Shown here piece after piece: positions 45,913 to 56,335 of a stretch of DNA of 64,000 nucleotides; within the stretch, counting starts at the first letter, position 1, and each line of letters begins with the position of its first letter. The notes beneath the pieces were generated by a model. The model worked only from the letters and a program-made list of their open reading frames with translations. It was not told the DNA's origin and did no database searches. The stretch lies in assembly GCA_009668225.1 (NCBI GenBank), contig WJYK01000001.1, positions 372,001 through 436,000 of the forward strand, written 5' to 3'. The translations under genes were made by a program, and so were the position numbers. The DNA comes from Enterobacteriaceae bacterium RIT693. GTDB lineage: Bacteria; Pseudomonadota; Gammaproteobacteria; Enterobacterales; Enterobacteriaceae.

Positions 45913-46940
45913 TCCGAGTGTATCCGGAACAACTCCACGCGCAGCTCAATGAAGGGCTGCGCGCGGCGTATTTGCTGGTAGGTAACGATCCTCTGCTGCT
46001 GCAGGAGAGTCAGGATGCCGTACGCAAGACCGCGCAACAGCACGGTTTTGAAGAACATCACACCGTTCAGATTGACGCCTCCACAGACTGGCAGGCGCTA
46101 TTTTCCATTTGCCAGGCCCTGAGCCTGTTTGCCAGCCGCCAAACGCTTCTGCTACTGCTGCCGGAAAACGGTCCGAATGCCGCGATTAACGCTCAGCTAG
46201 AAACGCTGGTGAGCCTGCTCCATGACGACATTCTGCTGCTGGTTCGCGGCAACAAACTGACGAAAGCACAAGAGAATGCCGCCTGGTTTACCCAGCTTGC
46301 GAACCGTTCTGTGCTTGTCACCTGCCAGACACCTGAGCAGGCAAACCTGCCTCGCTGGGTATCACAGCGTGCAAAACAGATGAACCTGACGCTGGATGAC
46401 GCAGCTAATCAGCTACTTTGTTACTGCTATGAGGGCAATCTGCTGGCGCTTTCTCAGGCGCTGGAAAGACTGTCCCTTATTTGGACAGATGGCAAACTGA
46501 CGTTACCTCGCGTTGAGCAAGCGGTGAATGATGCCGCCCACTTTACCCCCTTTCATTGGGTAGACGCCCTGCTAGCCGGTAAGAGCAAACGGGCGCTGCA
46601 TATCCTGCAGCAGCTCCGCCTTGAGGCCAGCGAGCCGGTTATTCTGCTACGTACGCTACAGCGCGAGTTATTGCAGTTGGTCAATCTTAAACGCCAATCT
46701 GCGACCACCCCATTACGTACACTCTTCGATCAGCAGCGAGTGTGGCAAAACCGCCGCCCACTGGTGACCGAGGCGCTAAACCGTGTTTCGGCTGAACAAC
46801 TCTACCAGGCCGTGCGTTTGCTGACGCGCATAGAGTTAACGCTGAAACAGGATTATGGGCAGTCGGTGTGGGACGATCTCGAAGGTCTCTCGCTGCTGAT
46901 TTGCCATAAAGCTTTACCGGAAATCTTTATTGATGCCTGA
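45909..46940 (+). CDS. holA: DNA polymerase III subunit delta
   Basis: HolA is the delta subunit of the clamp-loader complex and opens the beta clamp. It has 343 residues, the E. coli length. Family features include [19 protein letters not shown] near residue 23 and [20 protein letters not shown] near residue 218. Its ATG overlaps the lptE stop (ATGA) and its end overlaps the nadD start. Confidence 0.96.
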   Translation: MIRVYPEQLHAQLNEGLRAAYLLVGNDPLLLQESQDAVRKTAQQHGFEEHHTVQIDASTDWQALFSICQALSLFASRQTLLLLLPENGPNAAINAQLETLVSLLHDDILLLVRGNKLTKAQENAAWFTQLANRSVLVTCQTPEQANLPRWVSQRAKQMNLTLDDAANQLLCYCYEGNLLALSQALERLSLIWTDGKLTLPRVEQAVNDAAHFTPFHWVDALLAGKSKRALHILQQLRLEASEPVILLRTLQRELLQLVNLKRQSATTPLRTLFDQQRVWQNRRPLVTEALNRVSAEQLYQAVRLLTRIELTLKQDYGQSVWDDLEGLSLLICHKALPEIFIDA

Positions 46941-47580
46941 TTCTTCTCTACTGGCGCTGTACGGCGGTACCTTTGATCCTATCCATTACGGTCATCTGAA
47001 ATCGGTTGAGGCGCTGGCACGACTGGCGAAGCTGAAAAGCGTCACTATCATGCCAAATAATGTGCCGCCGCACCGCCCGCAGCCGGAGGCCAGCAGTGAA
47101 CAGCGTAAAGCGATGATTGAGCTGGCGATCGCCGCTAATCCGCTGTTCACCCTGGATGACCGTGAGCTGGCACGCTCAACGCCGTCCTGGACGGTTGAAA
47201 CCCTGGAACAACTTAGGGCCGAGCTTGGCCCACACCAACCACTGGCGTTTATTATCGGCCAGGACTCTTTACTCAGTTTGCACCGCTGGCACCGCTGGGA
47301 AACGCTGCTCACGCAGTGCCATCTTCTGGTTACCCAGAGGCCGGGCTACCCGCTAACGATGGAAACGCCCGAGCAGCAGAAATGGCTCGCGCAAAACGTC
47401 ACTGATTCGGTTGAAACGTTACATCGGCAACCTGCGGGAAAAGTGTTCCTTGCGCAAACTCCGCTCTATGACATCTCCGCCACTACCATTCGCCAGCGTC
47501 TTGAAAAAAAACTGCCCTGTGACGACCTGCTGCCACCCGAAGTGCTGGCATTTATTCTTCAGCACCGACTGTATCGCTGA
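46933..47580 (+). CDS. nadD: Nicotinate-nucleotide adenylyltransferase NadD
   Basis: NadD adenylates nicotinate mononucleotide in NAD synthesis. The 215-residue protein has the nucleotidyltransferase signature [19 protein letters not shown] at residues ~8-26 and the C-terminal [11 protein letters not shown], equivalent to the ISSTxxR motif. I chose the ATG at 46933; an adjoining TTG one codon upstream is possible. It overlaps the end of holA by eight bases. cobC, which follows nadD in E. coli, is missing here. Confidence 0.96.
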   Translation: MPDSSLLALYGGTFDPIHYGHLKSVEALARLAKLKSVTIMPNNVPPHRPQPEASSEQRKAMIELAIAANPLFTLDDRELARSTPSWTVETLEQLRAELGPHQPLAFIIGQDSLLSLHRWHRWETLLTQCHLLVTQRPGYPLTMETPEQQKWLAQNVTDSVETLHRQPAGKVFLAQTPLYDISATTIRQRLEKKLPCDDLLPPEVLAFILQHRLYR

Positions 47581-47897
47581 GCATTAAGCCTGGTCTGAAT
47601 CATCGGTATCGCAGCAGTGAAATGCGCAGGTTTACGCTATTATGTTTTACCGGAAGCGCCAGCCATTGACACCACTCCTCAGGCTGTTATGCTCCGCTGC
47701 CATAATTTCCTGCCCGTAAATCCGGCTTATCTGAAATAGTTTTACAAAAATGGCGATGCAAACGTCGGCGTGCAATGGGATGATAGCCCGCGATTCGCGC
47801 TGGACGGCCAATTTTTCAGCCAAAGCCGCCTGCCCTGTTGGGTATAATGGTTATTTACGGGCCAAACCACACACTCTCATTCTCTCAGGGGGAACAC
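47581..47897. other. Gene-free gap between nadD and rsfS
   Basis: In E. coli this place holds cobC. Here the 317 bp contain no convincing ORF, and I recognise no cobC remnant (no RHGET-type phosphoglycerate-mutase motif). A TATAAT at 47843-47848, about 50 bp before the rsfS start, is the likely -10 of the rsfS-rlmH-mrdA-mrdB-rlpA promoter, but no good -35 is seen. Confidence 0.5.
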
Positions 47898-48215
47898 TTG
47901 CAGGGTAAAGCACTTCAGGATTTCATCGTCGATAAAATCGACGATCTCAAAGGCCAGGATATCATCGCTATCGATGTTAAAGGCAAATCAAGCATCACGG
48001 ATTGCATGGTTATCTGTACCGGGACCTCAAACCGCCATGTCATGTCTATCGCTGAACACGTTGTTCAATCCTCCCGCGAAGTTGGCCTGTCGCCGATGGG
48101 CGTGAAAGGCATTAACGCGTCCGACTGGGTTGTTGTCGATCTGGGCGAAATTATCGTTCACGTCATGCAGGAAGAGAGTCGCCAGCTGTACGAACTGGAA
48201 AAACTCTGGAGCTAA
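47898..48215 (+). CDS. rsfS: Ribosomal silencing factor RsfS
   Basis: RsfS binds L14 of the 50S subunit and prevents 70S formation in stationary phase or starvation. The protein has 105 residues when started at the TTG at 47898 ([20 protein letters not shown]), the E. coli start, with AGGGGGAA just upstream. A reading from an ATG at 47838 would add 20 unrelated residues. Conserved segments are [20 protein letters not shown] and [16 protein letters not shown]-type [18 protein letters not shown]. It leads the cluster with rlmH. Confidence 0.93.
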   Translation: MQGKALQDFIVDKIDDLKGQDIIAIDVKGKSSITDCMVICTGTSNRHVMSIAEHVVQSSREVGLSPMGVKGINASDWVVVDLGEIIVHVMQEESRQLYELEKLWS

Positions 48216-48218
48216 CGG

Positions 48219-48689
48219 GTGAAGCTGCAACTGGTGGCCGTTGGAACCAAAATGCCTGACTGGGTGCAGACCGGCTTCACCGAGTACCTGCGTCGTTTTC
48301 CAAAAGATATGCCTTTTGAGCTGGTAGAAATTCCGGCTGGAAAACGCGGCAAAAATGCCGATATCAAACGTATCCTCGAAAAAGAGGGTGAAATGATGCT
48401 GGCCGCCGCGGGCAAAGGTAACCGGATCGTGACGCTGGATATTCCCGGTCAGCCGTGGGATACGCCGCAGCTTGCCACGCAGCTCGAACGCTGGAAGCAG
48501 GATGGCCGAGATGTCAGCCTGTTGATTGGTGGCCCGGAAGGCTTAGCACCAGCCTGCAAGGCCGCGGCCGAGCAAAGCTGGTCGCTCTCCACGCTAACAA
48601 TGCCTCACCCGCTGGTCAGGGTGTTGGTGGCAGAAAGCCTTTATCGGGCGTGGAGCATTACCACCAACCACCCTTATCATCGTGAGTAA
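48219..48689 (+). CDS. rlmH: 23S rRNA pseudouridine-1915 N3-methyltransferase RlmH
   Basis: RlmH is a SPOUT methyltransferase that modifies pseudouridine 1915 in helix 69 of 23S rRNA. It has 156 residues, one more than E. coli because of an extra residue in [13 protein letters not shown]. The knot region contains [17 protein letters not shown] near residue 103 and the C-terminus [20 protein letters not shown] then TTNHPYHRE. It starts with GTG three bases after the rsfS stop. Confidence 0.97.
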   Translation: MKLQLVAVGTKMPDWVQTGFTEYLRRFPKDMPFELVEIPAGKRGKNADIKRILEKEGEMMLAAAGKGNRIVTLDIPGQPWDTPQLATQLERWKQDGRDVSLLIGGPEGLAPACKAAAEQSWSLSTLTMPHPLVRVLVAESLYRAWSITTNHPYHRE

Positions 48690-48716
48690 ATCTGAGCGGG
48701 TAAAACTAAGCAGCGA

Positions 48717-50618
48717 ATGAAATTACAGAATTCTTTTCGCGACTACACTGCTGAGTCTGCGCTCTTTGTGCGCCGGGCGCTGGTCGCTTTTATCGGCATT
48801 TTGCTGCTTACCGGCGTGCTGATCGCCAATCTTTATAATCTGCAGATCCTTCGCTTTAACGACTACCAGACGCGGTCCAACGAAAACCGCATCAAGCTGG
48901 TCCCTATTCCGCCCAGCCGCGGTATTATCTACGATCGTAACGGCACGCCGCTGGCGCTGAACCGCACCATCTACCAAATTGAGATGATGCCGGAGAAAGT
49001 CGATAACGTTCAGGAAACGCTGGAGGCCCTTCGGCCGGTGGTGGACCTGACCGACGATGATATTGCCAACTTCAAAAAAGAGCGCTCACGCTCGCACCGC
49101 TTTACCTCTATTGCGGTAAAAACCAACCTCACCGAAGTTCAGGTTGCTCGCTTTGCCGTGAACCAGTATCGCTTCCCCGGCGTTGAGGTAAAAGGCTATA
49201 AGCGACGCTACTATCCTTATGGCTCCGCGCTGACTCACGTCATCGGCTACGTATCGAAAATTAACGATAAAGACGTCGAACGCCTGGATAAAGAAGGCAA
49301 GCTTGCCAACTATGCTTCAACGCATGACATCGGCAAGCTGGGCATTGAACGCTATTACGAAGATGTGCTGCACGGGCAAACGGGCTATGAAGAGGTTGAA
49401 GTGAACAACCGTGGCCGCGTTATCCGTCAGCTAAAAGAAGTCCCGCCACAGGCCGGGCACGACATTTATCTGACGCTGGATTTGAAGCTTCAGACCTATA
49501 TCGAAACCCTGCTGGCGGGCAGCCGTGCTGCTGTGGTTGTTACCGACCCGCGCACCGGCGGTATTCTGGCGCTGGTTTCCATGCCTAGCTACAACCCAAA
49601 CCTGTTTGTTGATGGTATCTCAAGCAAAGATTACTCAGGCTTGTTGAGTGACCCTAATACGCCGCTGATCAACCGTGCCACCCAGGGCGTGTATCCTCCA
49701 GCGTCTACCGTGAAGCCTTATATGGCGGTATCCGCACTGAGCGCCGGTGTCATCACCCGCAATACGTCGCTGTTTGATCCAGGCTGGTGGCAATTGCCAG
49801 GCTCCGAAAAACGCTACCGTGACTGGAAAAAATGGGGCCACGGTCGCCTGAACGTCACCAAATCACTGGAAGAATCGGCGGATACTTTCTTCTATCAGGT
49901 TGCCTATGACATGGGTATCGACCGCATTGGCGAATGGATGAGCAAGTTTGGCTACGGCCATTTAACCGGCATCGATCTTTCCGAAGAGCGTGCGGGCAAC
50001 ATGCCAACGCGTGAATGGAAGCTGAAGCGCTTTAAAAAACCGTGGTATCAGGGTGACACCATTCCGGTCGGTATCGGCCAGGGCTACTGGACAGCAACGC
50101 CAATCCAGATGAGTAAGGCGATGATGATCCTGATAAACGACGGTATTGTTCGCGTGCCGCACCTGCTGATGAGCACCACAGAAAACGGCAAACAGGTTCC
50201 CTGGCAGCAGCCAACCGAAGCCCCCGTGGGCGACATTCACTCAGGCTATTGGGAAATCGCAAAAGACGGGATGTATGGCGTAGCTAACCGACCAAACGGC
50301 ACCGCACACAAATACTTCGCTAATGCCCCTTACAAAGTGGCGGCGAAATCCGGTACTGCGCAGGTCTTCGGCCTGAAAGCCAACGAGACCTATAACGCGC
50401 ACAAAATTGCTGAACGCCTGCGTGACCACAAGCTGATGACGGCGTTCGCGCCTTATGATAACCCGCAGTACACCGTGACGATGATTCTTGAGAACGGTGG
50501 TGCCGGCCCAGCAGTAGGCAGCATCATGCGCCAAATCCTCGACCACGTGATGTTGGGGGATAACAATACGGTTCTGCCAGCAGAAGCGCCGGCCGCCTCG
50601 GCCACAGAGGATCAATGA
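48717..50618 (+). CDS. mrdA: Penicillin-binding protein 2
   Basis: MrdA (PBP2) is the transpeptidase of the rod elongasome. It has 633 residues, as in E. coli. There is one N-terminal membrane span ([26 protein letters not shown]), a pedestal domain ([19 protein letters not shown]), and the transpeptidase domain. That domain has the active-site SxxK in [16 protein letters not shown] near residue 330, SxN-type SADTFFYQ and KSGTA in [10 protein letters not shown] near residue 545. It is followed at once by mrdB. Confidence 0.98.
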   Translation: MKLQNSFRDYTAESALFVRRALVAFIGILLLTGVLIANLYNLQILRFNDYQTRSNENRIKLVPIPPSRGIIYDRNGTPLALNRTIYQIEMMPEKVDNVQETLEALRPVVDLTDDDIANFKKERSRSHRFTSIAVKTNLTEVQVARFAVNQYRFPGVEVKGYKRRYYPYGSALTHVIGYVSKINDKDVERLDKEGKLANYASTHDIGKLGIERYYEDVLHGQTGYEEVEVNNRGRVIRQLKEVPPQAGHDIYLTLDLKLQTYIETLLAGSRAAVVVTDPRTGGILALVSMPSYNPNLFVDGISSKDYSGLLSDPNTPLINRATQGVYPPASTVKPYMAVSALSAGVITRNTSLFDPGWWQLPGSEKRYRDWKKWGHGRLNVTKSLEESADTFFYQVAYDMGIDRIGEWMSKFGYGHLTGIDLSEERAGNMPTREWKLKRFKKPWYQGDTIPVGIGQGYWTATPIQMSKAMMILINDGIVRVPHLLMSTTENGKQVPWQQPTEAPVGDIHSGYWEIAKDGMYGVANRPNGTAHKYFANAPYKVAAKSGTAQVFGLKANETYNAHKIAERLRDHKLMTAFAPYDNPQYTVTMILENGGAGPAVGSIMRQILDHVMLGDNNTVLPAEAPAASATEDQ

Positions 50619-50620
50619 GC

Positions 50621-51733
50621 ATGACTGACAATCCAAATAAAAAGACGATTTGGGATAAAATCCATCTGGATCCCACATTCCTCGTAACTATCCTCGCGCT
50701 GCTGGTATTCAGTGCCCTGGTGGTATGGAGCGCCAGCGGTCAGGATATGGGGATGATGGAGCGAAAAGTCGGCCAGATCCTGATGGGACTAGTGATAATG
50801 GTCGTCATGGCGCAAATCCCGCCTCGCGTTTATGAAGGCTGGGCGCCCTATCTCTATATTTTCTGTATTATTTTGCTGGTGGCGGTTGACGCCTTCGGCG
50901 CTATTTCTAAAGGAGCACAGCGCTGGCTGGACTTAGGCTTTGTGCGTTTTCAGCCTTCGGAAATCGCCAAAATTGCCGTCCCGCTGATGGTCGCCCGTTT
51001 TATTAACCGCGACGTTTGCCCGCCTACGCTGAAAAATACCGGCATTGCGCTCGTCCTGATTTTCATGCCTACCCTGCTGGTCGCCGCACAGCCTGACCTC
51101 GGCACCTCTATTTTGGTCGCCGCATCAGGCCTGTTTGTGCTGTTCCTCTCCGGTATGAGCTGGCGTCTCATTCTGGTTGCCGTGCTGTTGGTTGCGGCCT
51201 TCGTGCCTATCCTGTGGTTCTTCCTGATGCACGACTACCAGCGCGCCCGCGTAATGATGCTGCTGGATCCGGAAAGCGATCCGCTGGGCGCGGGCTATCA
51301 TATTATTCAGTCCAAAATCGCGATTGGCTCCGGTGGCCTGCGCGGCAAGGGCTGGCTGCACGGTACACAGTCTCAGCTTGAATTCCTGCCCGAACGCCAT
51401 ACGGACTTTATCTTCGCGGTGCTCGCGGAAGAGCTAGGATTAGTGGGTATTCTGGTGCTGCTGGCGCTTTACCTGCTGCTGATTATGCGCGGCCTGTTTA
51501 TCGCCGCCCGGGCGCAAACCACCTTTGGGCGCGTGATGGCTGGCGGGCTGATGCTGATATTATTCGTCTATGTATTTGTAAATATTGGCATGGTTAGTGG
51601 TATCTTACCGGTGGTCGGTGTGCCTTTACCGCTCGTCAGCTACGGGGGATCGGCGCTCATCGTTCTGATGGCCGGGTTCGGTATCGTCATGTCGATACAC
51701 ACACACAGAAAAATGTTATCAAAAAGCGTGTAA
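50621..51733 (+). CDS. mrdB: Rod-shape peptidoglycan glycosyltransferase RodA
   Basis: MrdB (RodA) is the SEDS-family glycan polymerase that partners PBP2. The 370-residue protein has ten membrane spans. Conserved segments are [20 protein letters not shown] near residue 108, [15 protein letters not shown] near residue 150, and [20 protein letters not shown] near residue 305. Two ATGs are possible at 50615 (overlapping the mrdA stop, with AGAGGA five bases upstream) and 50621 (the E. coli N-terminus MTDNPNKK). I give the second. It is in the mrdA-mrdB-rlpA unit. Confidence 0.96.
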   Translation: MTDNPNKKTIWDKIHLDPTFLVTILALLVFSALVVWSASGQDMGMMERKVGQILMGLVIMVVMAQIPPRVYEGWAPYLYIFCIILLVAVDAFGAISKGAQRWLDLGFVRFQPSEIAKIAVPLMVARFINRDVCPPTLKNTGIALVLIFMPTLLVAAQPDLGTSILVAASGLFVLFLSGMSWRLILVAVLLVAAFVPILWFFLMHDYQRARVMMLLDPESDPLGAGYHIIQSKIAIGSGGLRGKGWLHGTQSQLEFLPERHTDFIFAVLAEELGLVGILVLLALYLLLIMRGLFIAARAQTTFGRVMAGGLMLILFVYVFVNIGMVSGILPVVGVPLPLVSYGGSALIVLMAGFGIVMSIHTHRKMLSKSV

Positions 51734-51749
51734 CTGGATGAGGTGCGCA

Positions 51750-52967
51750 ATGGGTAAGCAAAAACGGTGGGTTGGCGTCTGCATCGCAGCAGCGTTACTG
51801 GCAGCATGTTCGTCGAATGATGAGAGTCAGCAGCCGGTTAATCAGCCGCCGCAGCCGGTAGTGTGCAACGGCCCGGTCGTGGAAATCAGCGGTGCTGAGC
51901 CACGCTACGAGCCACTCAATCCGTCGGTAAACCAGGATTACCAGAATAACGGCAAAAGCTACAAAATTGTTCAGAATCCGGCAAACTTCAGCCAATCCGG
52001 TTTTGCGGCAATCTATGACGCCGAGCCGGGAAGCAACCTGACCGCCTCTGGTGAAGCGTTTGATCTCAACGCACTCACCGCCGCGCACCCTACCCTACCG
52101 ATCCCAAGCTACGCGCGAATCACTAACCTCGCGAATGGCCGCATGATTGTGGTACGCATCAACGATCGTGGCCCCTATGGCAACGACCGCGTGATATCGC
52201 TTTCCCGCGCGGCAGCAGACAGGCTGAACACCTCGAACAATACCAAAGTTCGTATTGACCCAATTATTGTCGCGCAGGATGGCACAATGTCCGGCCCGGG
52301 CACCGCCTGTACGACTATCGCTAAACAGACCTATGCCCTGCCGGCCCGCCCGGACCTGAGCGGCGGCATGGGAAGCGTTTCCTCCCCGGCACAGCCTGCG
52401 GCACCTCAGGGTGACGTACGCGCTATCAGCAACGCCACGCTGCAAAGCGCGGATTCTACCGGCGCGCCGGTTCAGAGCAGCGGTTTTCTCGGTGCGCCAA
52501 CGCCGCTTGCGGCAGGCGTGATAGAAACGCCTGATACTCCGGCTACTGCTACAACACAGCAGCCCGTCGCAGCGGCAGCCCCGGCAGCGACGACGGCCAC
52601 TCCGCCAGTAGCTCCACAGCCAGCACCTATCGTTGAACAACCTGCGCCTGCCGTTGCCGCCCCCGTCACGGCACCGGGTTCTGTGCAAGGCCACGTGCAG
52701 CGTAGCGCGGCGGCAACCAGCGCCCCTGCCAGCAGCGGGCGTTATGTTGTTCAGGTTGGCGCCGTGAGCGACGGCACACGAGCCAGCCAGTGGCAGCAGA
52801 AGCTGAGTCAGCAGTTTGGCGTTCCGGGAGCGGTTTCCCATAACGGTGCGGTTTATCGCGTACAGCTTGGCCCGTTTAGCAGCCGCAATGAAGCCACCGC
52901 CCTGCAGCAACGCCTGATGTCAGAAGCGCAACAGCAGTCCTTCGTGACGAACGCACCGGCAAACTAA
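51750..52967 (+). CDS. rlpA: Septal lytic lipoprotein RlpA
   Basis: RlpA is an outer-membrane lipoprotein with a double-psi beta-barrel and a SPOR domain. In Pseudomonas it is a lytic transglycosylase for denuded glycan, while the E. coli protein has not shown clear activity. It has 405 residues. The lipobox is LLAACSS. The RlpA domain spans ~75-190 (YDAEPGSNLTASGEAFDLNA; MIVVRINDRGPYGNDRVISLS). A long Ala/Pro/Thr-rich linker of ~130 residues follows, and the SPOR domain is the last ~75 residues (YVVQVGAVSDGTRAS). The linker is longer than in the E. coli protein I recall. I chose the ATG at 51750 with GAGG upstream. Confidence 0.94.
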   Translation: MGKQKRWVGVCIAAALLAACSSNDESQQPVNQPPQPVVCNGPVVEISGAEPRYEPLNPSVNQDYQNNGKSYKIVQNPANFSQSGFAAIYDAEPGSNLTASGEAFDLNALTAAHPTLPIPSYARITNLANGRMIVVRINDRGPYGNDRVISLSRAAADRLNTSNNTKVRIDPIIVAQDGTMSGPGTACTTIAKQTYALPARPDLSGGMGSVSSPAQPAAPQGDVRAISNATLQSADSTGAPVQSSGFLGAPTPLAAGVIETPDTPATATTQQPVAAAAPAATTATPPVAPQPAPIVEQPAPAVAAPVTAPGSVQGHVQRSAAATSAPASSGRYVVQVGAVSDGTRASQWQQKLSQQFGVPGAVSHNGAVYRVQLGPFSSRNEATALQQRLMSEAQQQSFVTNAPAN

Positions 52968-52973
52968 TGCTCT

Positions 52974-53004
52974 CCGCCACGCGACTCTTTGGGTTACGTG
53001 GCGG
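52974..53004 (+). terminator. Possible terminator hairpin after rlpA
   Basis: CCGCCACG/CGTGGCGG is an 8-bp stem with a 15-base loop seven bases after the rlpA stop. It has no T tract, so it may be a Rho-assisted terminator or a 3'-end stabiliser. Confidence 0.4.
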
Positions 53005-53144
53005 CATTGTCCTGTATTTCCAGCTTTTATCCCCGCTTTCAAAACCCCATTCGCTTGATTAACCTCAAGGTTACTTTTTGTTCAGCACGCTAGTCTTCAA
53101 CCGTCCAGCAATCAGGGAAGCGTCACAAGTTTGCTGCGAGGACA

Positions 53145-53169
53145 TTTTCGCTGGCACTGTCCAGCAAAA
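53145..53169. promoter_or_regulatory. Dyad upstream of the accessory ABC genes
   Basis: GCTGG-N6-CCAGC flanked by TTTT and AAAA lies 20 bp before the start codon of the substrate-binding protein. It may be an operator or an mRNA hairpin; I cannot name the regulator. Confidence 0.35.
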
Positions 53170-53189
53170 CCCGTAATGGCGCTACCGGT

Positions 53190-53972
53190 ATGATCTCCTT
53201 TTTCCACTCACTGCCTACTCTCGTTAAGGCCCTTTTATTAACGCTTCTTCTGAGCCCGCTTACGGTTGGCTATGCAAGCGAAGCGGGGCTGCATATCTAT
53301 TCTGGTGCCGGGCTGCGCAACGCCGTCGAAGAAGTTGCTCGTCTGTACCGCACAAATACAGGTAACCCCGTCACCATTGAATACGGTGGTTCTGGCCAAA
53401 TGATGGCGCGTATTCAGCTGACACATTCCGGTGACCTTTTTATTTCGGGTGCCATGCCTTACATCGACCAGCTTAATCACGGCGGTGAAGTGCTCTCCAG
53501 CCATCCCATCGCGCTGCACGGTGCGGTACTGGCTATCAATAAATCAGCAGCAGAGAAGATAAAAAGCTTCGACGACCTGGCAAAACCGGGCATCCGTATC
53601 GCGCTGGGCGATGCAAAAGCGATGGCGTTGGGGCGCACAGCCGATGACATTCTCAGCCATAGCGACAAGCAACAGGCCATACGCGCAAACGTAGTGGTAC
53701 ACGCGCTCACAATGAGTCAGCTGGCGATTTACGTTTCCAGCGGGGACGTAGATGCCGCCATTATCGGCCATCACGATATGATAAAGTATGCTGATAAGCT
53801 GACCAGCCTGCCGATCCCGGAAAACTACTTCAAACCAGAAGTAGTTGGCGTTGCCGTATTAAAAAGCACCACTCATCGCCAGGACGCAGAGAAGTTTGTT
53901 GCTCTGCTAACCTCCACACAGGGGAAAAACGCCTTCAGCGAGGCAGGATTCCCGCCAGTCGGCCATCACTAA
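53190..53972 (+). CDS. ModA-like periplasmic substrate-binding protein
   Basis: This 260-residue protein has a signal peptide (MISFFHSLPTLVKALLLTLL, then LSPLTVGYA, cleavage near residue 29). The bacterial extracellular solute-binding domain is of the molybdate/tungstate type (PF13531-like). Typical elements are LHIYSGAGLRNAVEEVARLY near residue 33, YGGSGQMMARI near residue 62, GDLFISGAMPYID near residue 80, and IRIALGDAKAMALGR near residue 130. The ligand might be molybdate, tungstate or another oxyanion, but I cannot decide. It is followed one base later by a permease gene. No gene for it exists at this site in E. coli. The ribosome site is weak. Confidence 0.8.
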   Translation: MISFFHSLPTLVKALLLTLLLSPLTVGYASEAGLHIYSGAGLRNAVEEVARLYRTNTGNPVTIEYGGSGQMMARIQLTHSGDLFISGAMPYIDQLNHGGEVLSSHPIALHGAVLAINKSAAEKIKSFDDLAKPGIRIALGDAKAMALGRTADDILSHSDKQQAIRANVVVHALTMSQLAIYVSSGDVDAAIIGHHDMIKYADKLTSLPIPENYFKPEVVGVAVLKSTTHRQDAEKFVALLTSTQGKNAFSEAGFPPVGHH

Positions 53973-53973
53973 C

Positions 53974-54750
53974 ATGCGTTTGCCCGGCGCACTGGCCGCG
54001 GTAGCCCTTTTTATCGTGGCCTCAACTATCTGCGGCGTCATTGTCGCCTTAGGAATGCGCCTGACGCCTGAACTCCTGCGCACAACGCTCGCCTCACAGG
54101 AAATTCGCTTTGCCGTAGCGCTCTCCCTAAAGTGCTCGCTTATCGCACTCTTGATAGCCCTGCTATTGGGTATTCCCACTGCATGGTTGCTGGCAAAGCA
54201 TCAGTTGCCGGGCAAGGTAGCACTATCTGCATTACTTGAACTGCCCCTGGTGATGCCACCGCTGGTTGCAGGGCTGGGGTTGTTGCTTCTATTTTCACGC
54301 AGTATGCCGGGGAACCTGCTTGTCGCAGGCGGGCTGAATCTCTTGTTCTCTCAAGTTGGGATTGTTGTAGCGCAGGCCTTTGTCGGTACGCCCGTAATCA
54401 TCCAAACCGCCAGAGCCGCATTTTCTTCCGTAGATGAGCGTTATGGTAAAGCAGCTGCAACGCTTGGTGCATCGTCAACACGAATCTGGTTTACCATTGA
54501 GTTGCCGCTAGCCTCTGCCGGCCTTGCCGCCGGTGCAGTTATGGCCTGGTCACGGGCGCTGGGGGAATTTGGTGTTACGTTGCTGCTTGCGGGAGCAACA
54601 CACATGCGAACAGAAACGTTGCCGATGGCTATCTATCTTAATCTTGCCACCGGTGATACGGACCTGGCTATCGCCTGTGCGGTGATATTATTGCTGCTGG
54701 CGGCGCTTATGCTGTTTTTCATTCGCCTGCTTGCTCAACGTTATTGGTAA
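53974..54750 (+). CDS. ModB/CysT-like ABC transporter permease
   Basis: This 258-residue inner-membrane protein has about six spans and the binding-protein-dependent transport domain of the molybdate/sulfate/tungstate class. The cytoplasmic EAA-type loop is VDERYGKAAATLGASSTRIW near residue 150-170, followed by the ModB-like RALGEFGVTLLLAGATHMRTET. ELPLVMPPLVAGLGLLLLF lies near residue 90. It starts one base after the binding-protein stop. No ABC ATPase gene follows: dacA begins 113 bp later. The pair must share an ATPase encoded elsewhere, or be a reduced operon. Confidence 0.82.
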   Translation: MRLPGALAAVALFIVASTICGVIVALGMRLTPELLRTTLASQEIRFAVALSLKCSLIALLIALLLGIPTAWLLAKHQLPGKVALSALLELPLVMPPLVAGLGLLLLFSRSMPGNLLVAGGLNLLFSQVGIVVAQAFVGTPVIIQTARAAFSSVDERYGKAAATLGASSTRIWFTIELPLASAGLAAGAVMAWSRALGEFGVTLLLAGATHMRTETLPMAIYLNLATGDTDLAIACAVILLLLAALMLFFIRLLAQRYW

Positions 54751-54863
54751 TTTTGTGTAAAGACCATTAACAAACTCACGTGCAAAGTCAGATGCCAGTC
54801 AAAAATGCTTTTGCTATAGTAAGACACTTTTTTTAATTCCATCACGGACGTCGTAGTTCCATC

Positions 54864-56075
54864 ATGAATACAGCTCCTTCTGCACGTTTTATTAAGCGCC
54901 TGGCGCTCACCTCGGCTCTCGCCTTCGCGGCCATGGCCTCTGCTCAAGCTGACGACCTCAACATTAAAACCATGATACCTGGCGTCCCGCAGATTGATGC
55001 AGAAGCGTATATCCTGATTGACTACAACTCAGGCAAAGTGCTGGCCGAATCCAACGCCGATGCGCGTCGTGACCCGGCAAGCCTGACCAAGATGATGACC
55101 AGCTACGTTATCGGCCAGGCGATGAAAGCAGGTAAGTTCGATGACAATGCCATGGTCACCATCGGCAAAGATGCCTGGGCCACCGGCAACCCGGTGTTTA
55201 AAGGTTCATCCTTAATGTTCCTGCAGCCGGGTATGCAGGTTCCGGTGAATAAACTGGTTCGCGGCATTAACCTACAGTCCGGCAACGATGCCTGCGTCGC
55301 GATGGCTGACTTTGTCGCCGGTAGCCAGGATGCTTTCGTTAGCCTGATGAACAGCTATGTCTCCGCGCTGGGTCTTAAAAATACCCATTTCCAGACCGTG
55401 CACGGCCTGGATGCGGAAGGTCAGTACAGCTCCGCACGTGATATGGCGCTGATCGGCCAGGCGCTGATCCGCGACGTACCAAACGAATACGCTATCTACA
55501 AAGAGAAAGAGTTCACCTTCAATAACATCCGCCAGACCAACCGTAACGGTCTGCTGTGGGATACCAGCCTCAACGTAGACGGCATCAAAACCGGCCACAC
55601 CGACGCCGCAGGCTACAATCTGGTGGCGTCCGCGACCGAAGGTCAGATGCGCCTCATTTCTGCAGTGCTCGGCGGTCATACCTATAAAGGGCGTGAAACC
55701 GAAAGCAAAAAACTGCTGACCTGGGGCTTCCGCTTCTTTGAAACCGTTTCTCCGCTAAAAGCAGGGAAAGAGTTCGCCTCCGAGCCAGCCTGGTTTGGTG
55801 ATAACGATCGTGCGTCTCTCGGCGTAGACAAAGACGTTTACCTGACCATTCCACGCGGGCGCATGAAAGATCTTAAAGCCAGCTACGTGCTCACCACGCC
55901 TGAACTGCACGCGCCGCTGCAGAAAAACCAGGTTGTCGGTACCATTAACTTCCAGCTGGATGGCAAGACTATCGAGCAGCGTCCGTTAGTTGTGCTGCAA
56001 GAAATGCCGGAAGGGAATTTCTTCAGCCGAATCATCGATTACATCAAACTGATGTTCCACCACTGGTTCGGTTAA
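54864..56075 (+). CDS. dacA: D-alanyl-D-alanine carboxypeptidase (PBP5)
   Basis: DacA trims the terminal D-alanine of peptidoglycan pentapeptides and helps keep cell shape. It has 403 residues, as in E. coli. The signal peptide covers residues 1-29 (ASAQADDLN). The catalytic SxxK is in DPASLTKMM near residue 73 of the precursor, SGNDACVAM gives the SxN motif, and [15 protein letters not shown] gives KTG. The C-terminal amphipathic membrane anchor is [18 protein letters not shown]. The 113 bp upstream hold its promoter. It is followed by a terminator that is duplicated around a repeat element. Confidence 0.98.
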   Translation: MNTAPSARFIKRLALTSALAFAAMASAQADDLNIKTMIPGVPQIDAEAYILIDYNSGKVLAESNADARRDPASLTKMMTSYVIGQAMKAGKFDDNAMVTIGKDAWATGNPVFKGSSLMFLQPGMQVPVNKLVRGINLQSGNDACVAMADFVAGSQDAFVSLMNSYVSALGLKNTHFQTVHGLDAEGQYSSARDMALIGQALIRDVPNEYAIYKEKEFTFNNIRQTNRNGLLWDTSLNVDGIKTGHTDAAGYNLVASATEGQMRLISAVLGGHTYKGRETESKKLLTWGFRFFETVSPLKAGKEFASEPAWFGDNDRASLGVDKDVYLTIPRGRMKDLKASYVLTTPELHAPLQKNQVVGTINFQLDGKTIEQRPLVVLQEMPEGNFFSRIIDYIKLMFHHWFG

Positions 56076-56130
56076 TTATTGAACACTTGAAAGTGTCAAA
56101 GTTGCCCCCATATACTATGCATCAAAGCAA

Positions 56131-56158
56131 CCCCCGCCCGCCGGCGGGGGTTATTATT
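56131..56158 (+). terminator. dacA terminator hairpin (first copy, T1)
   Basis: CCCCCGCC/GGCGGGGG with loop CGCC is followed by TTATTATT, 55 bp after the dacA stop. A second, diverged copy of the same hairpin lies 151 bp downstream. Confidence 0.8.
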
Positions 56159-56224
56159 GATGACAAACGGACGAAAAACGTGGTTTTCGCCCGTTTGGGG
56201 CAAGCCAGAGAACCCGATTCTTTG
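56157..56224 (+). repeat. 68-bp repeat element, copy A (dacA-ybeD)
   Basis: This element starts TTGATGACAAAC and continues through a hairpin at 56164-56197: CAAACGG-A-CGAAAA / TTTTCG-C-CCGTTTG with a six-base loop and one mismatch. GGGCAA-CCAGAG and an ATTC-TTG end follow. A second copy lies after ybeD at 56631-56698 with about 75-80 % identity by eye. Differences within the stem are compensatory. It contains no ORF. I cannot match it to REP, ERIC, BoxC or other repeats that I know. Confidence 0.75.
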
Positions 56225-56280
56225 TTCCTGTAAGACCGGTTTTCAGACGCTATACCACGATGAGTTCACCCGTAATCTCT

Positions 56281-56312
56281 ACTCCCGCCCGTCGGCGGGA
56301 GTTATCATTTTT
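56281..56312 (+). terminator. Second dacA-type terminator hairpin (T2)
   Basis: ACTCCCGCC/GGCGGGAGT with loop CGTC is followed by TATCATTTTTATT. It is a diverged copy of T1; the stem difference (C-G to T-A) is compensated. It ends 23 bp before ybeD. Confidence 0.8.
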
Positions 56313-56335
56313 ATTGCCGTAACGCTGGAGCTACC

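Noticed and set aside
47581-47897. cobC pseudogene between nadD and rsfS
   Set aside because: No phosphatase motif or frame resembling CobC could be found; the region is simply gene-free.
53147-53166. CTGGCACTGTCCAGC as a sigma54 promoter for the accessory ABC genes
   Set aside because: Spacing is 9 bp and the -12 region lacks TTGC; better explained as a dyad.
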